Of a stretch of DNA of 20,000 nucleotides, positions 18,456 through 19,940 are shown one piece after another; the first letter of the stretch is position 1, and each line of letters begins with the position of its first letter. The notes under the pieces are model-generated. The model made no database searches and was not told the origin of the DNA. It worked only from the letters and a program-made list of their open reading frames with translations. The DNA is from Symbiodinium natans (Eukaryota; Sar; Dinophyceae; Suessiales; Symbiodiniaceae). The position numbers and the translations under genes were made by a program. The stretch is taken from positions 1,151,751-1,171,750 of the forward strand of contig CAJNDS010002068.1 in NCBI GenBank assembly GCA_905221605.1, read 5' to 3'.

Positions 18456-19940
18456 CACATATACATATACATATATATGTATATATATACATATATATAT
18501 ATACATATACATATATGTATATATATATATATATACATATATACATATATATATACACCCTGTAAGGGATTACATATGGTACCCCATTCCCTGGTTCTGT
18601 ACCTGCCTGGGTTTTCTGGAGCACTATACTTTATTTTTTTATTTTGGGGTCTGGGTTCCTATTACAGCTGCTTATACTCAAAAGTATATACTTTTTTTCC
18701 AGGCTCTACTCCAAAGTAGGGCTGCAAACCCTCTTAGCCCTAAGCCCTCACGGACTCACTGAACCCCGAAAGGGCTCGGGGTTCAGGGTTTGGCGTTTAG
18801 GGCTTAGGGTTTAAGGTTTAGGGTTTAGGGTTTAGGGTCCGTCACTCTACTCAGCTGCTGAGGACCCGGTGTTGGACGACCCACAAGCCAACTTGGACGC
18901 ATCCGGCGAGCCCTGCGCCACACAGGTGGAGAGTTTCATAGGGGTTTAGGGTGTTTCATAGGGGTTTAGGGGTTTACTGTAGGGCCTATCTATATCCCCC
19001 TTGAAATTGTTTTTTTATACTGTTCAGATAGAACCCAAGAGGATATTAAACATTGTTATTTTGTCAAGGTTCTAAGGGGAGTATAGTTTAGGGCTTATCC
19101 CCAGAGATGCACCTCTGAATTAAGGAAGATTCCCATTTCTACATCTTTGGATCCTTCTTGAAATTTCAGGAGTATTCCCTTGATTGAGGGGCATCGGAGT
19201 CTCTAGATCATACGGGTCGCAGGGATGAGTGCAGGGTGTACGAGTTTTCTGGCTCTGGGGTTTAGGGTTTAGGGGTTAGGGGTTAGGGGTTTAGGGTTTA
19301 GGGTCGCCTCACTGGCGGGCGGTTCAGGCCAAGTCGCATTGGCGTGGGCGCAATTGCCGCAGGGACAAAAGAACGCCTCAATGCTGGCGATTACAGGCTA
19401 AAACTCAAAGCCAAGGTCATGTGGGTGGCCCAGGCGGTACTGAGAAAAGCACGGCCGTTCTTGATCAGGTGACATACCAGCTCGGCCGTGATTCAGGCTC
19501 TGGTCGTGATGTTATGTTATGCTTCCAGCCACAGTTCATGATCGTGCTCCAACACAAGCACTACGAAACGGGCACGACGCCTCTACTCGCGCCGTTCGGG
19601 CGTCACAACAGAATTTCAAGGGCCTCAACAGAGGTCTTCAAGTCTCCTGCCCACCTAGAATAGAAGTCCCTAAACCCTCAAGCCCACCAAACCCTGAAAG
19701 TCAAACAAATCCAAGCCCCTCAGCCCTCCAGCCCCCGAACCCCTACACCCTAAAGCCCTCAAGTTGAACCCTCAACCCCAAAACCAAACCCTAAACCCTC
19801 AACCCGAAATCCATCCCTAAACGCCCAAACCCTAAACCACCAAATCCTATAGACCCATGAGATCCATCGAGGAGGCGCCGTGCGCGGACTTCAGGACTTC
19901 GCTCCTGTCGCAGCTCGGTGCCTTCGTGGCAGCTCCTTTG
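642..19940 (+). CDS. Inferred multi-exon gene: tandem thrombospondin type 1 repeat (TSP1) protein
   Basis: Gene-level model joining the exons listed separately; it is partial at both ends. TSP1 modules are small disulfide-bonded extracellular folds used in adhesion and matrix binding. In apicomplexan relatives they occur in micronemal and TRAP-type surface adhesins, usually in the secretory pathway. Here three modules are largely covered and the C-terminal part of an earlier one is seen. The WxxW (C-mannosylation-type) and CSxxCG (O-fucosylation-type) motifs occur in order, followed by R-x-R, GGxPC and A/G-C-x(4)-C. The phases of successive exons (1, 0, 0, 0, 0, 1, 2, 0, 0, 2, 0, 0) are mutually compatible. 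Inferred donors are GT, GC and one GA; acceptors are AG followed by G except one. No signal peptide, membrane segment, start or stop is visible. The weakest links are the exons at 5396 and 19872. No transcript evidence is available here. Confidence 0.75.
721..848. repeat. GT microsatellite, TTTAGGG array and 32-nt G run
   Basis: A (GT)n tract at 721-736 is followed by TTTAGGG units to about 804, then G/T-rich sequence and an uninterrupted G run at 817-848. The G-rich strand here is the + strand, opposite to the array upstream of exon 642. Confidence 0.95.
949..1047. mobile_element. Family 1 inverted-repeat element, degenerate copy
   Basis: The left arm GGGTAGTTATAAGTAGGG pairs imperfectly with the right arm ACTTACAACTACCC. 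The right end CCCATGAACCTCCAAG is the family terminus shared with copies at 3981, 6304, 11121 and 16810. The left terminus (expected CTTGGAGGTTCAT) is eroded. Confidence 0.7.
1186..1337. repeat. Perfect CCCTAAA array
   Basis: About 150 bp of uninterrupted CCCTAAA heptamers lie inside the intron between TSP1 exons 642 and 2014. The absence of variant units suggests recent expansion or active homogenisation. Confidence 0.97.
1338..1450 (+). other. Unique intronic island with open frames
   Basis: This non-repeat stretch after the perfect array is open in two + frames. One frame reads [20 protein letters not shown]. No TSP1 signature appears and the phases cannot be tied to neighbouring exons. 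It could be an alternative exon, a decayed gene piece or chance; I do not assign a product. Confidence 0.3.
1457..1555. mobile_element. Family 2 inverted-repeat element (GAGCCCAATACCCCTTAAT type)
   Basis: The element begins GAGCCCAATACCCCC and ends TTAAGGGGTTTTGGGCTC. The arms pair imperfectly over roughly 30 bp, with a CTTAATTAAGG core in the arm. Related copies lie at 3573, 3816, 17496 and 19104. There is no coding capacity, so it resembles a MITE or an introner. Confidence 0.75.
1556..1900. other. Intronic unique sequence, nothing recognised
   Basis: The stretch has mixed composition with scattered GGGTTT/AGGG words. A 93-codon open frame starting near 1608 has no recognisable domain, begins inside the intron and shows no phase compatibility with the flanking TSP1 exons, so I do not call it a gene. 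Confidence 0.5.
1901..2000. repeat. CCCTAAA array upstream of exon 2014
   Basis: Heptamer CCCTAAA units end in a run of C just before the acceptor of exon 2014. The pyrimidine-rich end may serve as the polypyrimidine tract of that acceptor. Confidence 0.95.
2014..2051 (+). CDS. TSP1 gene exon: end of module A and linker
   Basis: The acceptor is AAGAAAG before GTTGC, entering in phase 1 and completing a Gly codon with the last base of exon 642. The peptide [13 protein letters not shown] supplies the paired cysteines C-x(4)-C that close a TSP1 module; compare ACIHQHC at 13690. The donor is GT at 2052 (GCCCAG then GTCACA), phase 0, which matches exon 2993 and gives TDDAQ joined to EWSAW. At 38 nt the exon could not have been found by ORF length. 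Confidence 0.7.
2084..2163. repeat. Mixed CCCCTAAA/CCCCGAAA/CCCTAAA array
   Basis: A short array of mixed heptamer and octamer telomere-like units lies just after the donor of exon 2014. Confidence 0.9.
2510..2618. repeat. Head-to-head TTTAGGG / CCCTAAA junction
   Basis: TTTAGGG units up to about 2577 meet CCCTAAA units from about 2582, with only a few bases between. The two arrays can fold on each other almost without a loop, unlike the exon-flanking arrays, where an exon forms the loop. Confidence 0.9.
2724..2990. repeat. CCCTAAA/CCCCAAA/CCCGAAA variant array
   Basis: About 270 bp of heptamers alternating among CCCTAAA, CCCCAAA and CCCGAAA end directly at the CCCCTTTAG acceptor of exon 2993. 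The interspersed variants contrast with the perfect array at 1186-1337. Confidence 0.95.
2993..3043 (+). CDS. TSP1 gene exon: N-terminal part of module B
   Basis: The peptide [17 protein letters not shown] is a textbook TSP1 N-terminal third: W-x-x-W-x-x-C-S-x-x-C-G-x-G-x-R. It holds a WxxW C-mannosylation-type motif and a CSSSCG O-fucosylation-type motif. The acceptor is CCTTTAG before GAG; the donor is GT at 3044 (CACAGG then GTTTGG). Both ends are phase 0 and the exon is 51 nt. Joining to exon 4232 gives GIGHR then LRTRE, the usual R-x-R continuation. This is the clearest single exon in the window. Confidence 0.85.
3074..3194. repeat. TTTAGGG array downstream of exon 2993
   Basis: G-rich heptamers start about 30 bp after the donor. 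With the C-rich array ending at 2990 they bracket the exon in inverted orientation. Confidence 0.95.
3378..3421. repeat. Short TTTAGGG array
   Basis: A few TTTAGGG heptamers with a TTAGG variant lie in the intron between exons 2993 and 4232. Confidence 0.9.
3573..3678. mobile_element. Family 2 inverted-repeat element
   Basis: It begins GAGCCCGGAAGCACTTAAT and ends AATTAAAGGGTATTGGGCTC. The centre carries a secondary palindrome, CCTTAAGGCCTTAAGG. It has the same termini as the copy at 1457. Confidence 0.75.
3816..3904. mobile_element. Family 2 inverted-repeat element
   Basis: Left arm CACCCCTTAATTAAGGAATA faces right arm GGAACATTCCTTTATGAAGG followed by GGTATTGGGG. The element is A/T-rich compared with its surroundings and has no coding capacity. 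Confidence 0.75.
3981..4090. mobile_element. Family 1 inverted-repeat element
   Basis: It starts CTGGAGGTTAAATGGGTAG and ends ACTGCCCATGAACCTCCAAG. The subterminal arms (GTAGTTATAAGAAGGGT and ACCCTACTGATAACTGC) pair imperfectly. Its right terminus is the same as in the copies at 949 and 11121. Confidence 0.8.
4093..4172. repeat. CCCTAAA array upstream of exon 4232
   Basis: C-rich heptamers with CCCCAAA variants lead into a CAGCCCCAGCACCAGCACC stretch before the acceptor region. Confidence 0.93.
4232..4267 (+). CDS. TSP1 gene exon: middle part of module B
   Basis: The acceptor is CGCCAG before CTC, the only one in the model not followed by G. The peptide [12 protein letters not shown] is in phase 0 and gives the R-x-R-E-I strand of a TSP1 module when joined to GIGHR of exon 2993. 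The proposed donor is GC at 4268 (TCGGAG then GCCCCC). The same GAG/GC donor is inferred after exons 11320 and 16351. An alternative without the intron reads on as APRPGP and reaches a Cys near 4310, so the 3' end is uncertain. Confidence 0.65.
4268..5395. other. Intron with scattered telomere-like arrays
   Basis: It contains CCCTAAA words at about 4327-4360, TTTAGGG words at 4512-4572, a C run joined to an A run at 4977-5004, and CCCTAAA/CCCTGAA units at 5132-5172 and 5272-5365. The remaining unique sequence shows no recognisable coding or RNA feature. Confidence 0.6.
5396..5458 (+). CDS. TSP1 gene exon (probable): C-terminal part of module B, degenerate
   Basis: A pyrimidine-rich acceptor (CATTTTTTCAG) precedes GAT in phase 0. 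The peptide includes [16 protein letters not shown], which follows the G-x-x-x-C-x-x-L-x-E-x-x-x-C layout of a TSP1 C-terminal part. However, the usual P-C pair is F-S, so one cysteine would be missing. A GC donor at 5459 (GAGGAG then GCCCCC) would leave phase 0, compatible with exon 8480. Length and phase fit; the missing cysteine and extra residues make this the least certain internal exon. Confidence 0.45.
5508..5553. repeat. (GC)n followed by (TG)n microsatellite
   Basis: Alternating GC at 5508-5528 is followed by GG and then alternating TG at 5531-5553. Both are alternating purine-pyrimidine tracts able to adopt Z-DNA. The open frames across it encode only low-complexity Arg/Ala/Cys/Val runs and are artefacts. 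Confidence 0.95.
5816..5897. repeat. Short imperfect hairpin element
   Basis: GAATAGGGGAACCCT at the left pairs with AGGGTGCCCCTATTTT at the right across a loop of about 50 bp. It lies close upstream of a family 1 fragment and may be a separate small element or a family 2 relic. Confidence 0.4.
5946..5998. mobile_element. Family 1 element, 3' fragment
   Basis: Only the right part is recognisable: CTCTACTTATACCTACG followed by TACCCACGAACCTCCAAG. The left terminus was not found. Confidence 0.5.
6304..6387. mobile_element. Family 1 inverted-repeat element
   Basis: It begins CCTGAGGTTCATGGGTACTT and ends CTAGCCCATGAACCTGCAAG. The outer arms pair over about 15 bp and the interior is diverged relative to the young copies at 12846 and 15796. 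Confidence 0.75.
6771..6838 (+). other. GC-rich island, possible small exon
   Basis: The sequence CCCAG followed by GCGGTGAACTCGGTACTG and then a long G run sits between a TTTAGGG-rich stretch and a CCCTAAA array. It resembles the context of real exons here but gives no TSP1 motif in any frame. No product is assigned. Confidence 0.25.
6838..7122. repeat. CCCTAAA/CCCGAAA variant array
   Basis: About 285 bp of heptamers alternate CCCTAAA and CCCGAAA, with a few CCCCAAA and CCTAAA units. Confidence 0.95.
7222..7315. repeat. TTTAGGG array with GCTTAGGG variants
   Basis: G-rich heptamers are interspersed with GGCTTAGGG units. Further scattered TTTAGG words continue to about 7460. Confidence 0.9.
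7460..7595. mobile_element. Family 3 inverted-repeat element (TACTATTTGCTTAAGA type)
   Basis: The left terminus TACTATTTGCTTAAGA is an exact reverse complement of TCTTAAGCAAATAGTA at the right end. Inside, the word GATGAAGAGTATTA recurs as AATGAAGAGTATTA about 30 bp on. The copy at 9774 shares the left arm and the internal words. It is non-coding. Confidence 0.8.
8010..8455. repeat. CCCTATAAA/CCCTACAAA nonamer array merging into CCCTAAA
   Basis: Units are mainly nonamers (CCCTATAAA, CCCTACAAA, CCCTACGAA, CCCTGTAAA), a two-base expansion of the telomere heptamer. The last units (about 8418-8455) are plain CCCTAAA and end at the CCCCTCAG before exon 8480. Confidence 0.95.
8480..8531 (+). CDS. 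TSP1 gene exon: end of module B and start of module C
   Basis: The acceptor is GTGGCAG before GGG, phase 0; CCTCAG at 8461 is an alternative that adds RHSAWQ in frame. The peptide [17 protein letters not shown] carries the module-closing C-x(4)-C followed by the next module's W-x-x-W-x-x-W. The donor is GT at 8532 (TGGG then GTGGGG), phase 1. The split Gly codon is completed by exon 9249, giving DWSAWG then TCSATCG. This cross-intron reconstruction is among the strongest evidence for the gene. Confidence 0.8.
8556..8618. repeat. TTTAGGG array downstream of exon 8480
   Basis: Regular G-rich heptamers start about 25 bp after the donor. With the C-rich array ending at 8455 they bracket the exon in inverted orientation. 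Confidence 0.96.
8779..8930 (+). other. Unique open stretch inside the intron between exons 8480 and 9249
   Basis: After a TTAAGTAG acceptor-like site, one frame is open for about 50 codons and includes the stretches [16 protein letters not shown] and [14 protein letters not shown]. Composition is protein-like (basic, Cys-containing) but no family is recognised. The flanking TSP1 exons join perfectly without it, so it is not needed in that transcript. It may be a decayed gene fragment, an alternative exon or chance. Confidence 0.3.
9002..9235. repeat. CCCTAAA array upstream of exon 9249
   Basis: Long regular heptamers include CCCTGAA and CCCTAAAAA variants at the ends, finishing about 13 bp before the acceptor. 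Confidence 0.96.
9249..9282 (+). CDS. TSP1 gene exon: cysteine loop of module C
   Basis: The acceptor TTTCGAG before GCACC enters with two bases, completing the Gly codon of exon 8480. The peptide [10 protein letters not shown] plus a split Arg codon gives the C-S-x-x-C-G-x-G-x-R core, including a CSATCG O-fucosylation-type motif. The best donor is GA at 9283 (CTTCAG then GACGGC), phase 2. The next exon supplies the last base of Arg and continues SRKRH. A GT at 9293 exists but would break the frame to exon 11320. At 34 nt this is the shortest exon in the model. Confidence 0.75.
9299..9420. repeat. G run and TTTAGGG array downstream of exon 9249
   Basis: An uninterrupted G run at about 9298-9315 is followed by TTTAGGG/TTTGGGG heptamers, inverted relative to the array before the exon. 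Confidence 0.95.
9490..9612. repeat. Family 4 dispersed repeat
   Basis: It begins GACTCGTACCCCTAAGGTTG and contains CTTAGGGATC in the middle and ACACAAGGGTGCAACCTTAA near its end. CTAAGGTTG and CAACCTTAA form short inverted ends. A second copy lies at 15189. Confidence 0.65.
9635..9686. repeat. TTTAGGG array
   Basis: Seven or so regular G-rich heptamers lie directly after the family 4 copy. Confidence 0.95.
9774..9863. mobile_element. Family 3 element, shortened copy
   Basis: It shares CTTGCTTAAGA, CCCCCAAAAAGATGAAGAG and GTAGGGACTATTATCCC with one or other strand of the copy at 7460. It appears to be an internally deleted derivative. Confidence 0.6.
9877..9969. repeat. CCCTAAA array
   Basis: C-rich heptamers with two variant units (CCTTATA, CCCTAAAT). 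Confidence 0.95.
10030..10105. repeat. TTTGGGG/TTTAGGG/TTTAGGA mixed array
   Basis: Short degenerate G-rich heptamers. Scattered related words continue to about 10400 without any coding signal. Confidence 0.85.
10413..10474. repeat. CCCTAAA array
   Basis: Regular C-rich heptamers lie in the intron between exons 9249 and 11320. Confidence 0.95.
10826..10955. repeat. TTTAGGG array
   Basis: A near-perfect G-rich array follows a short GC-rich island (10788-10825). The island looks exon-like in context but yields no TSP1 motif. Confidence 0.96.
11121..11227. mobile_element. Family 1 inverted-repeat element
   Basis: The left end CACCTTCATGGGTAGTTTTA and the right end ACTGCCCATGAACCTCCAAG match the family termini. 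The interior is diverged from the young copies. Confidence 0.75.
11229..11283. repeat. CCCTAAA array upstream of exon 11320
   Basis: Short C-rich heptamers with small variants lie next to the right end of the family 1 element. Confidence 0.9.
11320..11356 (+). CDS. TSP1 gene exon: middle part of module C
   Basis: The acceptor GTCGGAG before GTCGC enters with one base that completes the Arg codon from exon 9249. The peptide [12 protein letters not shown] continues CGFGFR into the basic R-x-R strand typical of TSP1 modules. The donor is GC at 11357 (AAAGAG then GCAGCT), phase 0, which meets exon 12373 and gives KHPKE then GGVPC. Motif order and phase on both sides support the assignment. Confidence 0.78.
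11513..11660. repeat. TTGAGGG then TTTAGGG array
   Basis: Four or five TTGAGGG variants pass into regular TTTAGGG units. It follows a CCCTGGA/CCCTGAA-rich stretch at 11465-11507, with which it can pair. Confidence 0.93.
11661..12190. other. Unique intronic sequence, nothing recognised
   Basis: A/T-richer sequence with a few telomere-like words. A minus-strand open frame at 11641-11838 runs into the repeat array and has no recognisable motif. No RNA gene, domain or element was identified. Confidence 0.5.
12192..12336. repeat. TTTAGGG array upstream of exon 12373
   Basis: Regular G-rich heptamers with TTTCGGG variants. This exon has the opposite flanking polarity to most: G-rich before, C-rich after. 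Confidence 0.96.
12373..12414 (+). CDS. TSP1 gene exon: C-terminal part of module C
   Basis: The acceptor is GCCGCCCAG before GGC, phase 0. The peptide [14 protein letters not shown] is the canonical G-G-x-P-C-x-x-L-x-x-E segment of a TSP1 module and follows [12 protein letters not shown] of exon 11320. The donor is GT at 12415 (GTGGAG then GTAGAG), phase 0. Exon 13690 continues with ACIHQHC, the last two cysteines, with the expected spacing. Reading upstream without an intron also gives VTPAAQ, which resembles TSP1, so an earlier acceptor cannot be excluded. Confidence 0.8.
12447..12512. repeat. CCCTAAA array downstream of exon 12373
   Basis: Regular C-rich heptamers start shortly after the donor. 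Confidence 0.95.
12766..12816. repeat. Two long C runs
   Basis: C runs at 12766-12778 and 12800-12816 lie just upstream of the young family 1 element. Confidence 0.95.
12846..12994. mobile_element. Family 1 introner-like hairpin element, young copy 1
   Basis: It begins CTTGAAGGTTCATGGTACTT and ends AAGTACCATGAACCTTCAAG, its reverse complement. The arms are about 60 bp and nearly perfect, with a short loop. It differs from the copy at 15796 by roughly one substitution and a 2-nt indel over 150 bp, so both are recent. TG on each side (12844-12845 and 12995-12996) may be a 2-bp target duplication. The termini supply AAG/GTTCAT and TTCAAG, so the element carries its own potential GT donor and AG acceptor. 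It lies in the intron between exons 12373 and 13690. Confidence 0.9.
13010..13535. other. Unique intronic sequence, nothing recognised
   Basis: Mixed sequence with two overlapping short open frames near 13228-13504. They are proline-rich read-through of CCC-rich DNA and share no motif with known families. No element or RNA was identified. Confidence 0.5.
13538..13677. repeat. CCCTAAA/CCCCAAA array upstream of exon 13690
   Basis: Blocks of CCCTAAA alternate with blocks of CCCCAAA, ending about 12 bp before the acceptor. Confidence 0.96.
13690..13733 (+). CDS. TSP1 gene exon: end of module C and linker to module D
   Basis: The acceptor ATCGATCAG before GCT is phase 0. The peptide [14 protein letters not shown] plus a split Lys codon provides the closing A-C-x(4)-C of module C after EAVE of exon 12373. 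The proposed donor is GC at 13734 (GGCAA then GCCTTC), phase 2. Exon 16351 completes the Lys codon, giving CKDGK then WGDWTAW. A GT at 13721 (AGCT then GTAAGG) is a stronger-looking donor but would break the phase to exon 16351. Confidence 0.72.
13749..13890. repeat. TTTAGGG array passing into GTGTAGG variants
   Basis: Regular TTTAGGG units are followed by GTGTAGG and GCGTAGG units from about 13813. It is inverted relative to the array before exon 13690. Confidence 0.95.
13891..14215. other. Repeat-free unique sequence, nothing recognised
   Basis: About 325 bp with almost no telomere-like words, which is rare here. It contains a 10-bp palindrome CCGCTAGCGG and a CTG/CTGC-rich segment. A minus-strand open frame (13809-13994) is half repeat-derived and is not supported. 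No product is assigned. Confidence 0.45.
14216..15130. other. Intronic sequence with degenerate telomere-like words
   Basis: Scattered CCTAAAT, CCCTAAA and GGGTTT words in both orientations with no long arrays. No exon, element or RNA gene was recognised. Confidence 0.5.
15189..15303. repeat. Family 4 dispersed repeat, second copy
   Basis: Shares GACTCGTACCCCTAAGGTTG, CCTTAGGGATC and GACCCAAGGG-type words in the same order as the copy at 9490. It is diverged and lacks the CAACCTTAA end. Confidence 0.6.
15371..15515. repeat. Direct repeat pair around a TTTGGGG/TTTAGG array
   Basis: The segment GGGGCTTATAAGCGCAGTTA followed by ACATTGGGTTTAGGG occurs at about 15371 and again at about 15469. 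Between the copies lie TTTGGGG and TTTAGG units. This is a local duplication of about 100 bp. Confidence 0.85.
15683..15802 (+). CDS. Coiled-coil coding fragment, first part
   Basis: The acceptor-like GGTTTCAG precedes GGC, and an open frame in phase 0 encodes [13 protein letters not shown], then [18 protein letters not shown] and IRIADLNLK. Leu/Ile/Val recur at heptad spacing and the stretch is highly charged, so it should form a coiled coil. Codons end mostly in G or C, as in the TSP1 exons. The frame is interrupted by the family 1 element and resumes after it. It lies in the inferred intron between TSP1 exons 13690 and 16351 and is not needed to join them. It is therefore a nested gene fragment, a decayed insertion or an alternative exon. 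The family is not identified. Confidence 0.6.
15796..15946. mobile_element. Family 1 introner-like hairpin element, young copy 2, inside a coding stretch
   Basis: A 151-bp hairpin with near-perfect arms of about 60 bp, almost identical to 12846-12994. It begins CTTGAAGGTTCATGG and ends CCATGAACCTTCAAG. AA on each side (15794-15795 and 15947-15948) may be a 2-bp target duplication. Using the GT at 15803 and the AG at 15945-15946 gives a 144-nt intron whose removal keeps the coiled-coil frame open (ADLNLK then [10 protein letters not shown]). Restoring the site without the element also leaves the frame open (ADLN then AKLIAANAK). This matches an introner: an inserted transposable element that splices out. 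Confidence 0.9.
15947..16020 (+). CDS. Coiled-coil coding fragment, second part
   Basis: Directly after the hairpin element the same frame reads [18 protein letters not shown] and then [10 protein letters not shown]. Leu/Ile/Ala-rich heptads continue the coiled coil from 15683-15802. The 3' end is uncertain: AAG followed by GTCCAG near 16000 is a possible GT donor, otherwise the frame runs into CCCT-rich sequence. Continuity of composition and register on both sides of the element is the reason to treat the two parts as one exon that was split. Confidence 0.55.
16262..16346. repeat. CCCTAAA array upstream of exon 16351
   Basis: C-rich heptamers with CCCTGAA and CCTTAAAT variants end a few bases before the acceptor. 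Confidence 0.93.
16351..16423 (+). CDS. TSP1 gene exon: N-terminal part of module D
   Basis: The acceptor AACCACAG before GTGGGG enters with one base that completes the Lys codon of exon 13690. The peptide [14 protein letters not shown] and then [10 protein letters not shown] carries W-x-x-W-x-x-W, C-S-A-T-C and R-x-R. Cys-Ser replaces the usual Cys-Gly after the second cysteine, so the O-fucosylation-type motif may be weakened. The donor is GC at 16424 (AGGGAG then GCGCCA), phase 0. This boundary is duplicated downstream at 16468 and 16614. At 73 nt it is the longest exon in the model. Confidence 0.82.
16418..16645. repeat. Triplicated exon-intron junction segment with TTTGGGG-type array
   Basis: GAGGCGCCAATGGGTTTGGG at 16421 recurs as GAGGCGCAAATGGGTTTGGG at 16468 and GAGGCGCATGGGTTTTGGGG at 16614. 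They are separated by TTAGGGGG, TTTGGGG and GGTTCTAGGGTTTT words. The donor and first intron bases of exon 16351 have been duplicated together with the repeats. Confidence 0.85.
16810..16925. mobile_element. Family 1 inverted-repeat element, diverged copy
   Basis: It starts CTTGGAGGCTCATAG and ends ACCAAACGAACCTCCGAG; internal TATAGTTGCCATACTTCTA matches the copies at 949 and 3981. Confidence 0.7.
16926..17280. other. Intronic unique sequence with a possible exon
   Basis: A good acceptor-like site (CTTTCTACTGCAG near 16974) precedes a short open stretch that reads [13 protein letters not shown] in one frame. It carries no TSP1 motif, and exons 16351 and 18863 join without it, so no exon is called. 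The remainder has G-rich degenerate words only. Confidence 0.35.
17283..17412. repeat. CCCTAAA words and GAAGCCC heptamer array
   Basis: Mixed CCCTAAA/CCCCAAA units are followed by a run of GAAGCCC heptamers at about 17350-17390, a different seven-base unit apparently derived from the telomere-like repeat. Confidence 0.9.
17496..17616. mobile_element. Family 2 inverted-repeat element
   Basis: It starts GAGCCCCAAAACCCCTTAAC and ends GAAACGGGGTCTTGGGCTC. A few CCCTAAG/CCCTGAA words have been gained in its centre. Confidence 0.7.
17651..17706 (+). other. Possible small exon of the TSP1 gene, not resolved
   Basis: TTTTCTTAG precedes GC-rich sequence that is open in all three frames. One frame reads [12 protein letters not shown], which resembles the Cys linker of exon 13690; another reads [12 protein letters not shown]. 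Neither joins in phase to exon 16351, which fits 18863 instead. It may be an alternative exon or a relic of a lost module. Confidence 0.3.
17706..17832. repeat. CCCTAAA/CCCTGAA/CTCCAAA array
   Basis: Degenerate C-rich heptamers follow the island at 17651. Confidence 0.92.
17840..18175. other. Unique intronic sequence with a TA microsatellite
   Basis: Mostly unique sequence containing a (TA)n tract at about 18010-18034 followed by GTGTGTG. No coding or RNA feature was recognised. Confidence 0.6.
18176..18290. repeat. CCCTAAA/CCCGAAA units
   Basis: C-rich heptamers at 18176-18236 and a few degenerate units to about 18285, separated by a short unique segment. Confidence 0.9.
18375..18557. repeat. 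Compound TA/CATA microsatellite
   Basis: About 180 bp of TATA interrupted by ACATA and TGTATA words, self-complementary over long stretches. The Tyr/Ile-only open frames on both strands here are artefacts of the repeat. Confidence 0.97.
18558..18790. other. Unique intronic sequence, nothing recognised
   Basis: A/T-rich unique sequence after the microsatellite; no coding signal or element found. Confidence 0.5.
18796..18838. repeat. TTTAGGG array upstream of exon 18863
   Basis: A short run of G-rich heptamers ends about 24 bp before the acceptor, the same polarity as before exon 12373. Confidence 0.92.
18863..18925 (+). CDS. TSP1 gene exon: middle and C-terminal part of module D
   Basis: The acceptor GCTGAG before GAC is phase 0; CTACTCAG at 18854 is an alternative with a different phase. 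The peptide [20 protein letters not shown] followed by Q continues SRSRE of exon 16351 into a P-Q-x(6)-G-E-P-C segment, the fourth-cysteine region of a TSP1 module. The donor is GT at 18926 (ACACAG then GTGGAG), phase 0. The loop before GEPC is longer than in modules A and C. Codons are G/C-ending like the other exons. Confidence 0.65.
18940..19258. other. Intron with a family 2 copy and otherwise unique sequence
   Basis: The opening contains a short direct repeat, TTTCATAGGGGTTTAGGG, twice within 30 bp. The family 2 copy at 19104 is listed separately. Nothing else was recognised. Confidence 0.55.
19104..19203. mobile_element. Family 2 inverted-repeat element, diverged copy
   Basis: The left end GAGATGCACCTCTGAATTAA and the right end TGAGGGGCATCGGAGTCTC pair imperfectly. 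Internal AAGGAAGATTCCC matches the copy at 1457. Confidence 0.6.
19260..19305. repeat. TTTAGGG/TTAGGGG array
   Basis: Short mixed G-rich heptamers before the open island at 19304. Confidence 0.92.
19328..19468 (+). CDS. Possible exon of unknown function
   Basis: The acceptor GGTTCAG before GCC and the donor GT at 19469 (GATCAG then GTGACA) enclose 141 nt open in phase 2 at both ends. The peptide includes [20 protein letters not shown], then [15 protein letters not shown] and LRKARPFLI. Its composition looks protein-like. Its phase is incompatible with TSP1 exons 18863 and 19872, and a second + frame is open from about 19304 to 19663 over the same DNA, so the correct frame is uncertain. It could be a piece of another gene or a decayed mobile element. 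Confidence 0.35.
19670..19855. repeat. Degenerate CCCTAAA/CCCTCAA-rich tract
   Basis: Irregular C-rich words (CCCTAAA, CCCTCAA, CCCCAAA) with unique spacers lie before exon 19872. The open frame over it is proline/serine read-through. Confidence 0.8.
19872..19940 (+). CDS. Possible TSP1 gene exon: end of module D
   Basis: ATCGAG precedes GAG in phase 0, and the frame reads [18 protein letters not shown] then VAAPL up to a GT at 19941 (CTTTG then GTGCAA). It joins in phase to exon 18863, giving GEPCATQ then EAPC, which could be the fourth and fifth cysteines of module D, though their spacing is short. A GA at 19895 (CTTCAG then GACTTC) matches the GA donor of exon 9249 and would end the exon earlier. 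Codon use is strongly G/C-ending, so this is probably coding; membership in the TSP1 gene is tentative. Confidence 0.45.

Noticed and set aside
18329-18719. Tyr/Ile-rich open frames on both strands
   Set aside because: They are direct translation of the TA/CATA microsatellite.
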